From contig NZ_NIVQ01000025.1 in NCBI RefSeq assembly GCF_002811245.1, positions 1-37,647 of the forward strand: a stretch of DNA of 37,647 nucleotides. Direction: 5' to 3'. Made by a program: the position numbers and the translations under genes. Each line of letters opens with the position of its first letter. Within the stretch, counting starts at the first letter, position 1. This DNA comes from Vibrio salilacus. GTDB taxonomy: Bacteria > Pseudomonadota > Gammaproteobacteria > Enterobacterales > Vibrionaceae. Shown here piece after piece: positions 9,463-18,084 of this stretch. The notes under the pieces were generated by a model. It did no database searches and was not told the DNA's origin. It was given only the letters and a program-made list of their open reading frames with translations.

Positions 9463-10424
9463 TGGGTGACACTCTCACTTGGTTTGAAGGTAACAGATTG
9501 GGCAATACGTTTGGCGGTCGCTGGCGGAATATCGCCTATCACCGAGATTTCGCGCTCACCACGCACAAAAGTATGTAAAGTGCGTCGGCCTTGACGAACC
9601 AGTTGGCCTTTTAGCGAAAGATTGTCGCTATTGGAAACATAAACAGAGAAGCTAAATAAGCCATCGCTGTACATCTGGCTCTCAACCATACGTTCAGTGT
9701 TGTTCATACGATAACGATTAAGCTCATTGGCTTCAAATCCATTAGGAATCCAGCCTACCGTCCAATATGAGTTGGTCACCTGACCTTTGGGTAGGGACAG
9801 CACTTGGGGCAGTTTAACGCTATTTAAACCACTGAGTATTTCGGCAATTTGATCATTGATACTGTATGAAATAGTGCGATATTGCTCGAGAACTTCACCA
9901 TCGCGGTCAACCAGATCGGCACGTAACGGCAGCTTACTTTTTTCATCCACCCACAAGACATATGAGTAGCGCTGGCCATCTTTTGGCACCACGCGCAGCA
10001 CTTGGCATGCGGTTCCCGCTTCACGTGCACGTCCGACTTGAACAAAGTCATAATAGTTGCTCAAACGCTCAACATCAGAGTTAAGCAATGGGATAGTCGG
10101 TGCGACAACATTCCCAGATTCGATGGTAAAAGGCTCAACACCCGGTTCGATATAACTGACTTCATCACCACGACGGATCACTTCGCGCACGGGGCCACTG
10201 AGGTAAACTAAGTGGGCAAGCTGCTGATCTTCAGTTCGAGCATGGCGATAAAGCAAAGGCTCAATACTGCTTTTCTTTATCAGTATATAAGAAAGTTCAT
10301 AATTTAAATGCTGACTCGCTTCGTTCATTTGAAGCAACAAAGCCTCTGCAGTGGGTTCTTCTGCAAAGGCTAGCGTTGTGTTCAAACTGAACAGTGTCAG
10401 CACACTGATCAGAATTTTTTTCAT
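9459..10424 (-). CDS. rseB: Sigma-E factor regulatory protein RseB
   Basis: RseB is a periplasmic protein that binds RseA and shields it from DegS until lipopolysaccharide intermediates release it. The 321-residue protein starts with a clear signal peptide, with a likely cleavage after AFA (residue 21). Two domains follow: a LolA-like large domain and a smaller C-terminal domain that contacts RseA. Recognisable MucB/RseB segments include HARTEDQQLAHLVYLSGP and the C-terminal GDIPPATAKRIAQSV. It overlaps both neighbours by four bases (rseA upstream, rseC downstream), which keeps the regulators stoichiometric. Confidence 0.95.
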   Translation of the reverse strand: MKKILISVLTLFSLNTTLAFAEEPTAEALLLQMNEASQHLNYELSYILIKKSSIEPLLYRHARTEDQQLAHLVYLSGPVREVIRRGDEVSYIEPGVEPFTIESGNVVAPTIPLLNSDVERLSNYYDFVQVGRAREAGTACQVLRVVPKDGQRYSYVLWVDEKSKLPLRADLVDRDGEVLEQYRTISYSINDQIAEILSGLNSVKLPQVLSLPKGQVTNSYWTVGWIPNGFEANELNRYRMNNTERMVESQMYSDGLFSFSVYVSNSDNLSLKGQLVRQGRRTLHTFVRGEREISVIGDIPPATAKRIAQSVTFKPSESVTQ

Positions 10425-11035
10425 TCAACTACCGTTTCAGGATTATCACTATGCTCAAGCATATTGTTGCTATTTAAGCGCAGTTGTAGTTCATAGTCTT
10501 GCAGCATCGCATTAATACGGCGACGTTGCTCTTGAACATTCACCTCGTTGGTATTGGACTGCTCTACCGATGAGCGAGTTAGGCTCACGGGTTCGGCGCT
10601 TCCCGCAAAAGGTATGGTTTGCAGTACAGGTAAAACATCTGCTTCGGGCCCAGTTACATCAGTGCCGCTGTATTGTTGTACTCCAAGAATCACAACCAGA
10701 GAGACACAAGCAGCCATTGCAACTTGACCGAATTGGTTCAACCATGTAGGTAGCCTTCGACGTGCCTGTGCAGGAGTCGGCTGTGCTTCAATACGTCGGT
10801 GCTGCTCTAATTGAGTCACCGCTGAATGTGCAGGTTCATTCTCTAGTGCTAGTGCCACGCTTTCAGCAATATTCCATTGTGCATTTTCAGGAGCATCACC
10901 TCGCATCACATCACCAATTAAATGGTAAGATTTCCAAACGTGCTGGCCTTCTTGATCTTGCTCTAATTCCGTGATTAGCGCTTTATCAACCAACTCTCCA
11001 TCCATGAGTGCTGAAAGTTTCTCTTTGTCAGCCAT
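10421..11035 (-). CDS. rseA: Anti-sigma-E factor RseA
   Basis: RseA is a single-pass inner-membrane anti-sigma factor. Its cytoplasmic N-terminus sequesters RpoE, and its periplasmic part is cut by DegS and then RseP under envelope stress. The N-terminus MADKEKLSALMDGEL and the YHLIGDVMRGD helix are the RpoE-binding signature. A single membrane helix lies at about residues 103-120 and a Gln-rich periplasmic tail follows. I place the start at the ATG at 11035 (204 residues) because GGTG lies in front of it. An in-frame ATG four codons earlier, at 11047, has no visible ribosome site. It lies 25 bases after rpoE. Confidence 0.93.
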   Translation of the reverse strand: MADKEKLSALMDGELVDKALITELEQDQEGQHVWKSYHLIGDVMRGDAPENAQWNIAESVALALENEPAHSAVTQLEQHRRIEAQPTPAQARRRLPTWLNQFGQVAMAACVSLVVILGVQQYSGTDVTGPEADVLPVLQTIPFAGSAEPVSLTRSSVEQSNTNEVNVQEQRRRINAMLQDYELQLRLNSNNMLEHSDNPETVVE

Positions 11036-11060
11036 TATTTTCACCATTAAAGTTACTGAT

Positions 11061-11639
11061 CTAGCGTTGCATTAGCGGTTGAATTTTCTTTTCGACCGCT
11101 TCGCGAGCACGGAAGATACGCGAACGTACCGTTCCTACAGGGCAATCCATAACCGCTGCAATTTCCTCGTAGCTTAAGCCATCAAGCTCACGCAACGTCA
11201 TTGCGGTTTTTAAATCTTCAGGCAGTGCTTCAATCGCACCAAAGATGGCCCCTTTCAACTCATTGGACAACGTCAAGTTCTCAGGGTTCGAAATTTCTTT
11301 TAATGCACTACCTGTTTCGTAATATTCAGCATCTTCACTATCGACATCTTGTGCCGGTGGACGCCTACCTTGGGCTACAAGGTGGTTTTTTGCAGTATTA
11401 ACGGCAATCCGATATAACCAAGTATAGAAAGCGCTTTCTCCACGAAAGCTAGGAATCGCTCGATACGCCTTAATAAAGGCTTCTTGTGCTACATCGGGAA
11501 CATCACCCGGATTATTCACATAGCGGGAAATAAGGTTACATACTTTGTTCTGGTATTTTGTTACCAGCAAATTAAATGCTTGCTTATCCCCATTCTGAAC
11601 TCGCTCAATTAATACTTGATCGGTCAGCTGCTCGTTCAT
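11061..11639 (-). CDS. rpoE: RNA polymerase sigma factor RpoE (sigma-E/sigma-24)
   Basis: RpoE is the extracytoplasmic-function sigma factor for envelope and outer-membrane protein stress. The 192-residue protein has the standard group length. Sigma region 2 reads YQNKVCNLISRYV ... DVAQEAFIKAYRAIPSFRG, and region 4 reads LPEDLKTAMTLRELDGLSYEEIAAVMDCPVGTVRSRI. It heads the rpoE-rseA-rseB-rseC operon and is divergent from nadB, as in E. coli. A sigma-E-type promoter about 100 bases upstream suggests positive autoregulation. Confidence 0.98.
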   Translation of the reverse strand: MNEQLTDQVLIERVQNGDKQAFNLLVTKYQNKVCNLISRYVNNPGDVPDVAQEAFIKAYRAIPSFRGESAFYTWLYRIAVNTAKNHLVAQGRRPPAQDVDSEDAEYYETGSALKEISNPENLTLSNELKGAIFGAIEALPEDLKTAMTLRELDGLSYEEIAAVMDCPVGTVRSRIFRAREAVEKKIQPLMQR

Positions 11640-12029
11640 TCGAGCGGGTACTCCTATCGTTATTCACTCTTATCTTCTCAGACATGAGTATTAATTATGC
11701 AATATGTAGTCTTGACACCACTGTCTACTTGAGCACTATTGTGACCTAGTCAGAAAATTTAAGTTCAAAGTTTTTGCAAATTTTTTAACACAATGACGTA
11801 CCAAGCTACCTCTGACTCGATTTTGAGGTTCTAGGTATCGAAATGCAATGGCTATTTCGAGGCAAAAGCATTAAGCAGTGCTACTATAACCGTTTGACGG
11901 TAGCTTTAGCTCAGGCGCGTGAGCCATTCTAAAATGATTTAAGAGCGGGATCGCTCGATTGCCTAATTTTTTACCTCCATTGATTATAGGGGGGTTAGGT
12001 ACAATTTAACTTGGGAATTTAAAAGTTTT
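11640..12029. other. rpoE-nadB divergent intergenic region
   Basis: The 390 bases between the two divergent starts hold the sigma-E-like promoter for rpoE described separately. The nadB-proximal half includes an A/T-rich stretch and a G-run (GGGGGG near 11991) before the nadB start. I cannot identify a nadB promoter or a regulator site with confidence. No small gene or RNA gene is evident. Confidence 0.4.
11739..11766 (-). promoter_or_regulatory. Putative sigma-E-dependent promoter of rpoE
   Basis: On the minus strand, GAACTT (plus positions 11761-11766) matches the core of the sigma-E -35 box. It is followed after 16 bases by TCACAA (11739-11744), close to the TCAAA/TCTGA -10 box. Start of transcription would be near 11732, leaving a leader of about 93 bases. 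Spacing and -35 fit well; the -10 is imperfect. Confidence 0.6.
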
Positions 12030-13643
12030 ATGAACGCAAACCGTGAACATCAATGTGATGTGTTAGTGGTGGGTAGTGGTGCCGCAGGTCTGTCCTTAGC
12101 ACTACGTGTTGCAGAGTTAGGTAACGTTATCGTCCTCAGTAAAGGACCACGCAGTGAAGGGGCAACTTACTATGCGCAAGGTGGTATTGCCGCTGTTTTT
12201 GATGAATCTGACAGCATTGAATCTCACGTGCAAGATACCTTGGTCGCAGGCGCTGGCCTATGTGAAGAGGAGACGGTTGAGTTTATTGCCAAGAATGCCA
12301 AGGAGTGTGTTCAGTGGCTGATTGATGGCGGTGTACCTTTTGATCGCGAAGAGAACGACAGCGATGGAGCTCCGCGCTATCACTTAACCCGTGAAGGTGG
12401 CCACAGCCATCGACGTATCTTACACGCCGCTGATGCCACAGGCATGGCGATGCAAACGTCCCTGCAAGATAACGTTCATAATCATCCTAACATCCGCGTT
12501 TTCGAACGTCACAATGCGTTGGATTTAATTACCGAAGATAAAGTCGGTGGTGATGACAAAAAAATTGTCGGTGCGTACATCTGGAACCGTAATCAAGAAC
12601 ATGTCGAAACCGTTCGCGCGAAATTCGTCGTTTTAGCAACGGGCGGCGCGTCAAAAGTGTATCAGTACACCTCGAATCCCGATGTATCTTCCGGTGACGG
12701 CATCGCAATGGCGTGGCGTGCCGGTTGCCGAGTGGCAAACTTAGAATTTAACCAATTCCACCCAACATGTTTGTATCACCCTGAAGCGCGCAATTTTTTG
12801 TTAACTGAGGCACTACGCGGCGAAGGAGCTTTCTTACTTCGCCCTGACGGCACACGTTTTATGCCCGATTTCGACCCGCGTGAAGAGTTAGCACCACGTG
12901 ATGTGGTTGCACGCGCAATTGACTTTGAGATGAAGCGACTCGGCGCCGATTGCATGTTCTTAGACATCAGCCATAAACCCGCTGACTTTATTGAAAAGCA
13001 CTTCCCCACCATTAATATGCGCTTGCTCGACCTTGGTATCAACATGACCAAAGAGCCAATTCCTATCGTACCTGCGGCGCATTACACCTGTGGTGGTGTC
13101 ATGGTTAATCAAAGCGGACAAACGGATATTGCTCAGTTGTATGCAATCGGAGAAGTAAGCTACACCGGACTGCACGGCGCAAACCGTATGGCCTCAAATT
13201 CGTTACTTGAATGTGTGGTTTATGCTTGGTCTGCGGCTAACCATATTATCGCTTGTCTCGATCAAGCCACTTTACCACCAACGCTACCACCTTGGGACGA
13301 AAGTCAGGTGAACAACTCTGATGAAGAGGTGATCATTCAACATAACTGGCATGAATTGCGTTTATTCATGTGGGATTACATGGGGATTGTTCGCACAGAT
13401 AAACGCTTAGAGCGTGCTTTGCGTCGTATTCAACTACTGCAGCAGGAAACCCATGAATATTACAGTAACTTTAAAGTATCGAATAACCTACTGGAACTGC
13501 GTAACTTACTGCAAGTTGCAGAACTGATGGTACGCTGCGCAATGGAACGCAAAGAAAGCCGTGGTCTTCATTATACGCTTGACTATCCTGAGTTAGCGAA
13601 AGAGAGCGGCCCAACTATTTTAGTACCAGAAAAACAGGCCTAG
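12030..13643 (+). CDS. nadB: L-aspartate oxidase
   Basis: NadB is an FAD flavoprotein that oxidises L-aspartate to iminoaspartate, the first step of de novo NAD synthesis; NadA uses the product. The 537-residue length fits. The Rossmann dinucleotide motif GSGAAG lies at residues 15-20. The protein also has [10 protein letters not shown], the active-site [24 protein letters not shown] region, the [21 protein letters not shown] flavin loop (residues 372-392) and a C-terminal helical domain. It is divergent from rpoE and convergent with ygfX, sharing a bidirectional hairpin with it. Confidence 0.98.
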   Translation: MNANREHQCDVLVVGSGAAGLSLALRVAELGNVIVLSKGPRSEGATYYAQGGIAAVFDESDSIESHVQDTLVAGAGLCEEETVEFIAKNAKECVQWLIDGGVPFDREENDSDGAPRYHLTREGGHSHRRILHAADATGMAMQTSLQDNVHNHPNIRVFERHNALDLITEDKVGGDDKKIVGAYIWNRNQEHVETVRAKFVVLATGGASKVYQYTSNPDVSSGDGIAMAWRAGCRVANLEFNQFHPTCLYHPEARNFLLTEALRGEGAFLLRPDGTRFMPDFDPREELAPRDVVARAIDFEMKRLGADCMFLDISHKPADFIEKHFPTINMRLLDLGINMTKEPIPIVPAAHYTCGGVMVNQSGQTDIAQLYAIGEVSYTGLHGANRMASNSLLECVVYAWSAANHIIACLDQATLPPTLPPWDESQVNNSDEEVIIQHNWHELRLFMWDYMGIVRTDKRLERALRRIQLLQQETHEYYSNFKVSNNLLELRNLLQVAELMVRCAMERKESRGLHYTLDYPELAKESGPTILVPEKQA

Positions 13644-13666
13644 TGAAAGACGAAGCTGACGGCAAG

Positions 13667-13690
13667 AAGGGGGCTCAATGCTCCCTTTTT
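13667..13690 (+). terminator. nadB terminator overlapping the ygfX stop codon
   Basis: An eight-pair stem (AAGGGGGC with GCTCCCTT, one G-T pair) and a five-base loop are followed by TTT on the plus strand. The loop contains the ygfX stop codon, so the convergent genes almost touch. Confidence 0.65.
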
Positions 13691-14073
13691 AACATCACCA
13701 CCAATTGTCGATAACTGGACTCGGGCATGCTGTCTCGCCACATCAATACGCGTTGATTGTTGGCTAAGACAATTAACAACCCAAAAGACATCAATGGAAA
13801 CAACACCGCTTTAATCACGTAAGTGCCTTGCTCGGTTTGATATTCGCGAGGAGAAATAAACGTCACCTCACCGGTCAATGACGGGACAAACCAGCCTAGA
13901 TGCCGCGTGTATTTGATGACTAAAGGCAACAGCAGAATCGTCGCTACCAAAGGGAGTTGAGAGTGAATAATCGTCAGGCAGGCCAACGCTGAAAGCAATC
14001 GATTGGCCTGTTTAAAATAATGTGAAGGCGTTAAAACTACCCTAACGCACTTTGCTGAGGTTGTGAGCGACAA
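13675..14073 (-). CDS. YgfX-like membrane protein
   Basis: This 132-residue protein lies directly downstream of sdhE and corresponds in position, length and topology to E. coli YgfX (also called CptA). Two neighbouring hydrophobic segments near residues 26-52 fit the family's membrane hairpin, and the rest is a small cytoplasmic domain ending near SYRQLVVMLKREH. YgfX was reported as a toxin paired with YgfY, but YgfY is now known as the SdhE flavinylation factor and the toxin role is disputed. The frame begins with a TTG at 14073 that overlaps sdhE by 32 bases; no ATG is available before the conserved part. The start is therefore uncertain, and translational coupling to sdhE is likely. Confidence 0.7.
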   Translation of the reverse strand: MSLTTSAKCVRVVLTPSHYFKQANRLLSALACLTIIHSQLPLVATILLLPLVIKYTRHLGWFVPSLTGEVTFISPREYQTEQGTYVIKAVLFPLMSFGLLIVLANNQRVLMWRDSMPESSYRQLVVMLKREH

Positions 14074-14302
14074 TTTTATCTACCATGGCAGCATGGCCTA
14101 GATTTTCACTGCGACCGTGCCCCATGATCCAAGTAAACAAGTCCGGATCATCAGATTCGAGTAGCGAAACAAAATCACGCTGTTCGTTTTCTTGTAACCC
14201 TTCAAAACATTCTTCAAAAAACGGCATAATAACGACATCAAGTTCTAACATTCCGCGGCGACATGCCCATTTAATACGCGCTTTTTCTTCTGCGGTATAC
14301 AT
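14042..14302 (-). CDS. sdhE: FAD assembly factor SdhE (YgfY)
   Basis: SdhE helps attach FAD covalently to the flavoprotein subunits of succinate dehydrogenase and fumarate reductase. The 86-residue product matches the family. It has the diagnostic RIKWACRRGMLELDVVIMPFFEECF stretch, which includes the RGxxELD motif needed for activity (residues 15-21), and then the DPDLFTWIMG helix. The ATG is preceded by a weak GAGG-type site. It is the first gene of an sdhE-ygfX pair that lies tail to tail with nadB. Confidence 0.94.
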   Translation of the reverse strand: MYTAEEKARIKWACRRGMLELDVVIMPFFEECFEGLQENEQRDFVSLLESDDPDLFTWIMGHGRSENLGHAAMVDKIVAHNLSKVR

Positions 14303-14422
14303 TGTAATTCCTCACCAATATCGGTTGTGTGGAGCGAGTGTAACAAGCAAAACCGCAGACAACTAGTGCGCCAGTCACACTCCCGACGAGACTCGAAATT
14401 TTCATCCTTATCCCGGGTAAAA

Positions 14423-14451
14423 TTGACACACTACTCAAAAGGTTGTTTATC
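14423..14451 (+). promoter_or_regulatory. Putative sigma-70 promoter of ygfZ
   Basis: TTGACA at 14423-14428 is a perfect -35 box. After a 17-base spacer comes TTTATC at 14446-14451, a weak -10. It lies about 50 bases before the ygfZ start. Confidence 0.4.
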
Positions 14452-14504
14452 ACCCGTGATCGGCGATAACATAGCAGCAATATCGACTTAATTAGGTAAT
14501 CATC

Positions 14505-15488
14505 ATGGATTGGCAAAACGATTTTGCGCCGTTGCAATTGACATCAAGTGACGCACTTCCCTCACTGGCCATTGCTCCTCTCACCACATGGGGTGCTATT
14601 ACTGTCCAAGGGCAAGATAAGAAATCTTACCTGCAAGGACAGATCACCTGTGATGTTGTCACTCTGGAGCCACATCAAGCCACATTTGGCGCACACTGTG
14701 ATGCCAAAGGCAAAGTGTGGAGCGCATTTCGCTTGTTTCACCATAACCAAGGTTATGCGATGTTTCAGCCCGCAAGTCTGATCGAAAAAGAGTTAGCCGA
14801 GCTAAAGAAATACGCCATTTTTGCCAAGGTTGAGTTTGCCCACAGTCATGATATTGCTCTGGGTGTGATGGGCAATGACGCGAGCGCTTTGATTGATAGC
14901 CTATCACCAGAAACGGGCGATGTTCGTGTAGTTGAAGGTGGAACGGCCGTCAAGATTGATGCTCTGCGCTGGCTATTACTACTTACTCCGGCAGCGGCAG
15001 AGCAACTGGTAACCTCCAGTCTGGTAACCTCCAGTCATGCTGAGAAAGTCGATCACTCATTATGGACGCTTCTTGATATTCAAGCAGGCCTGCCACTGCT
15101 CACAGCTGAGCAGCAAAACGAGCACATTCCTCAGGCGCTTAACCTTCACGCGCTTGGTGGAATTAGCTTTAGTAAAGGTTGCTACACAGGTCAAGAAACC
15201 GTAGCGCGCGCTAAGTACCGCGGCATCAATAAACGAGCTCTCTTTGTTATTAAAGGGGCAGCCGAACACGATATCGTGCAGAGTGCTGAGCTAGAGCGCG
15301 CGGTGGGTGACAATTGGCGCAGCGCCGGTAAACTGCTTGCCAGCTATCGTTTTAGCGACAATCAAGCCCTGGCCTTGGTCGTCCTACCGAATAATTTAGA
15401 CAGTGATACACAACTGCGATTAAAGAGCCAACCAGAGCAAGTATGGCATTTCGCCGAATTGCCTTACTCTTTGGTAGACAATGACTAA
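14505..15488 (+). CDS. ygfZ: tRNA-modifying protein YgfZ (folate-binding)
   Basis: YgfZ is a tetrahydrofolate-binding protein related to GcvT that supports the activity of some iron-sulfur enzymes, including MiaB in tRNA modification. The 327-residue protein is the usual length. It carries the invariant motif [19 protein letters not shown], with Cys at residue 227 or so, the residue essential for function in E. coli. An unusual perfect 15-base tandem repeat at 15006-15035 adds a second LVTSS block in a surface-type segment. The gene overlaps the following deacylase gene by eight bases, so the two are coupled. ygfZ beside sdhE is a common gammaproteobacterial arrangement. Confidence 0.95.
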   Translation: MDWQNDFAPLQLTSSDALPSLAIAPLTTWGAITVQGQDKKSYLQGQITCDVVTLEPHQATFGAHCDAKGKVWSAFRLFHHNQGYAMFQPASLIEKELAELKKYAIFAKVEFAHSHDIALGVMGNDASALIDSLSPETGDVRVVEGGTAVKIDALRWLLLLTPAAAEQLVTSSLVTSSHAEKVDHSLWTLLDIQAGLPLLTAEQQNEHIPQALNLHALGGISFSKGCYTGQETVARAKYRGINKRALFVIKGAAEHDIVQSAELERAVGDNWRSAGKLLASYRFSDNQALALVVLPNNLDSDTQLRLKSQPEQVWHFAELPYSLVDND

Positions 15489-15960
15489 ACCAATTTCCAC
15501 TCATATCACTCAATATCTTGGGTCGCAGCAGGTGTCTTTTCGTTTGCTGCCTCATCAAACACCCGTAACAACGATTGATGATGCCGCCAAACAACGTGGA
15601 ATTCGCCCAGAACAAATGGTCAAATCAATAGTCTTGCGCGATATGAGCCATCGTTATGCCATTGCCTGCATTCCAGGTAATCGTTCGGTTGATCCGAAAA
15701 AGGTTCGATCGCTACTTGAGTGGCGACGAATGACCTGTGTTTCGATACAAGAGGTTGCTAGCCTAACGGGTTATCAAATTGGTACGGTTGTACCTATTTT
15801 ACTTAAAACACCGATGATAGTGGTGTTTGATCGGCAATTACTTAACGAGCCCGAAGTCACCATCAGCAGCGGCTCAAATATGGCGGGCATTGCTTTACCG
15901 TGCCACGATCTGGTTCAATTGTGTCAGCCGATCATCGGCGAGATATGCCGCGAATCATAA
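15481..15960 (+). CDS. YbaK/ProX-like aminoacyl-tRNA deacylase
   Basis: This 159-residue protein belongs to the YbaK/EbsC superfamily, whose members hydrolyse mischarged aminoacyl-tRNAs as free-standing editing domains. It shows the conserved substrate-pocket lysine region ([13 protein letters not shown], about residues 41-53). It also has a central [17 protein letters not shown], and GTVVPI and [12 protein letters not shown] strands matching the GxxxP and SGxxxxxI patterns of the fold. Which tRNA it edits cannot be told from sequence. The start overlaps the ygfZ stop by eight bases. No terminator is visible directly after it; the next one is about 300 bases downstream. Confidence 0.85.
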   Translation: MTKPISTHITQYLGSQQVSFRLLPHQTPVTTIDDAAKQRGIRPEQMVKSIVLRDMSHRYAIACIPGNRSVDPKKVRSLLEWRRMTCVSIQEVASLTGYQIGTVVPILLKTPMIVVFDRQLLNEPEVTISSGSNMAGIALPCHDLVQLCQPIIGEICRES

Positions 15961-16581
15961 CCTCACAGATATTCCTTACCTCCGATTGCAAAGCATTACA
16001 TCCTCACATGATCAACTTCGCAGTATTAGCCAAAGGTTGAATATATTATTATTCACTTACAAAGCATAAGTAGTCATGGTTATTTTTATGCAGTATGCTT
16101 TCTGTGTTGGTCCAAGTTCGTCCAGATCTCATTTTTCTGTACGACACAAGGTTTGCTAAGCGATACTTATCAAAACCTCGTGAATCCTTCTCCAACAAAA
16201 AAGTGTATCCACTGATTATTTCAGGACATCCACTTTTTGTGTAATGCATCTGTGACTATTCGCCCGCGTTTTAGCGGGCTTTTTTTGTCATCGATTTTTA
16301 CAAAAACTTCACACTTAACAGGAAAAATTCAACTATTCTTAAAAGTGTCATAAATATTGGGCTTAATAGTCCCTGCTCAATACTTATTTTAAGTTCCAAC
16401 TACAGAACATAAATGAGGGAGTTATCACAGTTGAGTGGATATTTATCCGTTATTTTGCTTACAGCAACACAAATATCCAATCCAAACTGTCTTTACTGCA
16501 TATTCCACCATAAAAATCACACTATTAACGGTGGTAAATACGTATAATCTGCAGTGCTTGCTAACTAATAAGGAAGGACGT
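15961..16581 (+). other. 621-base spacer between deacylase gene and ytfK
   Basis: No convincing protein gene is present. It holds an isolated rho-independent terminator at 16262-16287 with no gene close upstream. A longer imperfect hairpin about 70 bases earlier uses the AAAAAGTG arm near 16199 and CACTTTTT near 16230. The distal part is A/T-rich and holds the ytfK promoter-like TATAAT at 16543-16548. A small RNA ending at the terminator is possible. Confidence 0.45.
16262..16287 (+). terminator. Orphan rho-independent terminator
   Basis: GCCCGC, a six-base loop, GCGGGC and seven T form a canonical plus-strand terminator. The nearest plus-strand gene ends 300 bases upstream, so it may end a small RNA or a long 3' untranslated region. 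Confidence 0.8.
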
Positions 16582-16788
16582 ATGAGACTGTTTAAGCGCT
16601 ATACACCAGGTATGATTGCTAAACACATCAGCCGACTGTTTAAAGGACGAATTTATATATACGGGGTAGGTAAATTTGAGTTTGATAATGGCAAACTGAT
16701 GTTGCCAGCAAAGGCAGAGAGCCGACATTTCAAAGCCGTTAAAGAGATAAATAAAGAAGTAATGCGACTGCGCTGCGCTTACGCATAA
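16582..16788 (+). CDS. ytfK: YtfK/DUF1107 family protein
   Basis: This 68-residue protein is a clear relative of E. coli YtfK in both length and sequence: it opens MRLFKRYTPGMIAKHISRLF, continues GRIYIYGVGKFEFDNGK and ends EVMRLRCAYA. In E. coli YtfK binds SpoT and shifts it towards ppGpp synthesis under phosphate or fatty-acid starvation; the same role here is inference. The start was chosen at 16582 because AAGGAAGG lies just in front. A longer in-frame extension upstream reads through a TATAAT promoter-like box and is unlikely to be translated. It is convergent with ubiI and shares a bidirectional terminator. Confidence 0.9.
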   Translation: MRLFKRYTPGMIAKHISRLFKGRIYIYGVGKFEFDNGKLMLPAKAESRHFKAVKEINKEVMRLRCAYA

Positions 16789-16798
16789 CAGAATATAG

Positions 16799-16826
16799 AA
16801 AGGGTTGGCACTGCCAACCCTTTTGC
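16799..16826 (+). terminator. Bidirectional terminator between ytfK and ubiI
   Basis: AAAGGGTTGGC and GCCAACCCTTT form an eleven-pair stem around a three-base loop, followed by TT-G-C-TTTT on the plus strand and preceded by A residues that give T on the minus strand. It lies between two convergent genes. Confidence 0.75.
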
Positions 16827-16828
16827 TT

Positions 16829-18061
16829 TTACAACATCGGAGACTTAAACTCAGACCGCACCGCCAAATGTGGCAAATGCCCCTTCAACCCCAGTGCGCG
16901 CTTCATGATTTCATCTTTCGCCCCTGGCAATTGAGCGGCGAACTTCATACCAATACCACGTATCAGCTTCTTCGCAGGGTTGTTACCTTCAAACAGATCC
17001 TTGAACCCTTGCATCGCAGCAATCATTTTCGCCGCTTCGGCCTTACGCCAGCGCTCATAGCCTCTCAGGTTGCGTTGACTACCAAAGTCTTCGCCTTGTT
17101 GATGAAGCTCTAGCACCTCTTGAGCTAAGCAAGCTGCATCTAACAGGCCTAAATTCACCCCCTGCCCGGCCAAAGGGTGAATGGTATGAGCGGCATCGCC
17201 CACTAAAGCAACGCGCTGTACCACGAAATCACGTGCATAACGCATCTTAAGTGGGAAGGCGAAACGTTCTCCAACCACGTCACACAAACCTAAGCGATGA
17301 TCAAATTCTGCTGTCAGTACCTTATTGAATTCACCCTCGCTCATCGCAACAAGTCGCTCGGCACGATTCGGCTCGGTCGACCAGACAATTGAGCTGAGAT
17401 CCTCTTCACCTAAGGGCAAAAACGCCAATGGTCCTTGTGGGGTAAAGATTTGACGCGCCACACGTTGATGAGGCTCTGCGGTGCGAATATTAGCCACAAT
17501 CGCACTATGACCATAATCCCAATGAGTTAATGGAATATCTTGCTGTTTCCTCACCCACGAGTTAGCTCCATCAGCGCCGACCACCAACTTGGCAGTAAGT
17601 GCTTGGCCATTATCAAGCGTTAACCATGCTTCACGCTCACTAATCGCCATTGAGGCACATTTAGCGGGCATAAATAAAGAGACATTACTTTGCTGTTTGA
17701 CTTGTTCAAGTAACGCCAACTGAATCACGCGGTTTTCTACAATATGCCCTAGGTCGGGTTGAGCTAATTGCTGCGCCTCAAACTCTATCCGCGCAAAGCT
17801 ATCTTGCTCCCACACTTCCATTGCCCTATAGGGAGCACTACGACGGGCAACAATACCTTGCCACGCGCCAAGGTTACGCAACATCACTTCACTTGAACGA
17901 CTCAACGCAGAGACACGCACATCCGGTAATTGTGTCAATTCATGCTCAGGCGTACGACTTTCAATCACGGCGATGCGTAGATCCGTCTCTTTAAATGCGG
18001 CGGCCAACGCCAAACCGACCATGCCACCACCAACAATCGCGATATCTACACTCTGCATCAT
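16829..18061 (-). CDS. ubiI: FAD-dependent 2-octaprenylphenol hydroxylase UbiI
   Basis: UbiI (formerly VisC) is the C5-hydroxylase of ubiquinone synthesis and works in the Ubi complex. The 410-residue protein begins QSVDIAIVGGGMVGLALA with the FAD-binding GxGxxG-type loop. It has the second FAD motif VGADGANSWVR and the GDAAHTIHPLAGQGVNLGLLDA motif (residues 286-307 or so), and ends with the FKDLFEGNNPAKKLIRGIG segment typical of UbiI rather than UbiF. It lies 23 bases after ubiH in the same direction, the usual ygfB/ubiH/ubiI order. Confidence 0.96.
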   Translation of the reverse strand: MMQSVDIAIVGGGMVGLALAAAFKETDLRIAVIESRTPEHELTQLPDVRVSALSRSSEVMLRNLGAWQGIVARRSAPYRAMEVWEQDSFARIEFEAQQLAQPDLGHIVENRVIQLALLEQVKQQSNVSLFMPAKCASMAISEREAWLTLDNGQALTAKLVVGADGANSWVRKQQDIPLTHWDYGHSAIVANIRTAEPHQRVARQIFTPQGPLAFLPLGEEDLSSIVWSTEPNRAERLVAMSEGEFNKVLTAEFDHRLGLCDVVGERFAFPLKMRYARDFVVQRVALVGDAAHTIHPLAGQGVNLGLLDAACLAQEVLELHQQGEDFGSQRNLRGYERWRKAEAAKMIAAMQGFKDLFEGNNPAKKLIRGIGMKFAAQLPGAKDEIMKRALGLKGHLPHLAVRSEFKSPML

Positions 18062-18084
18062 TTCTATTGTCCTTTTTGCCGCAG

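Noticed and set aside
16049..16249. Minus-strand 66-residue reading frame in the deacylase-ytfK gap
   Set aside because: It has no recognisable family, no clear ribosome site, and lies on a stretch with hairpin structure; it looks like a chance open frame.
16435..16581. N-terminal extension of the ytfK frame
   Set aside because: It runs through a TATAAT promoter-like box, lacks a ribosome site, and the conserved 68-residue protein begins at 16582 behind AAGGAAGG.
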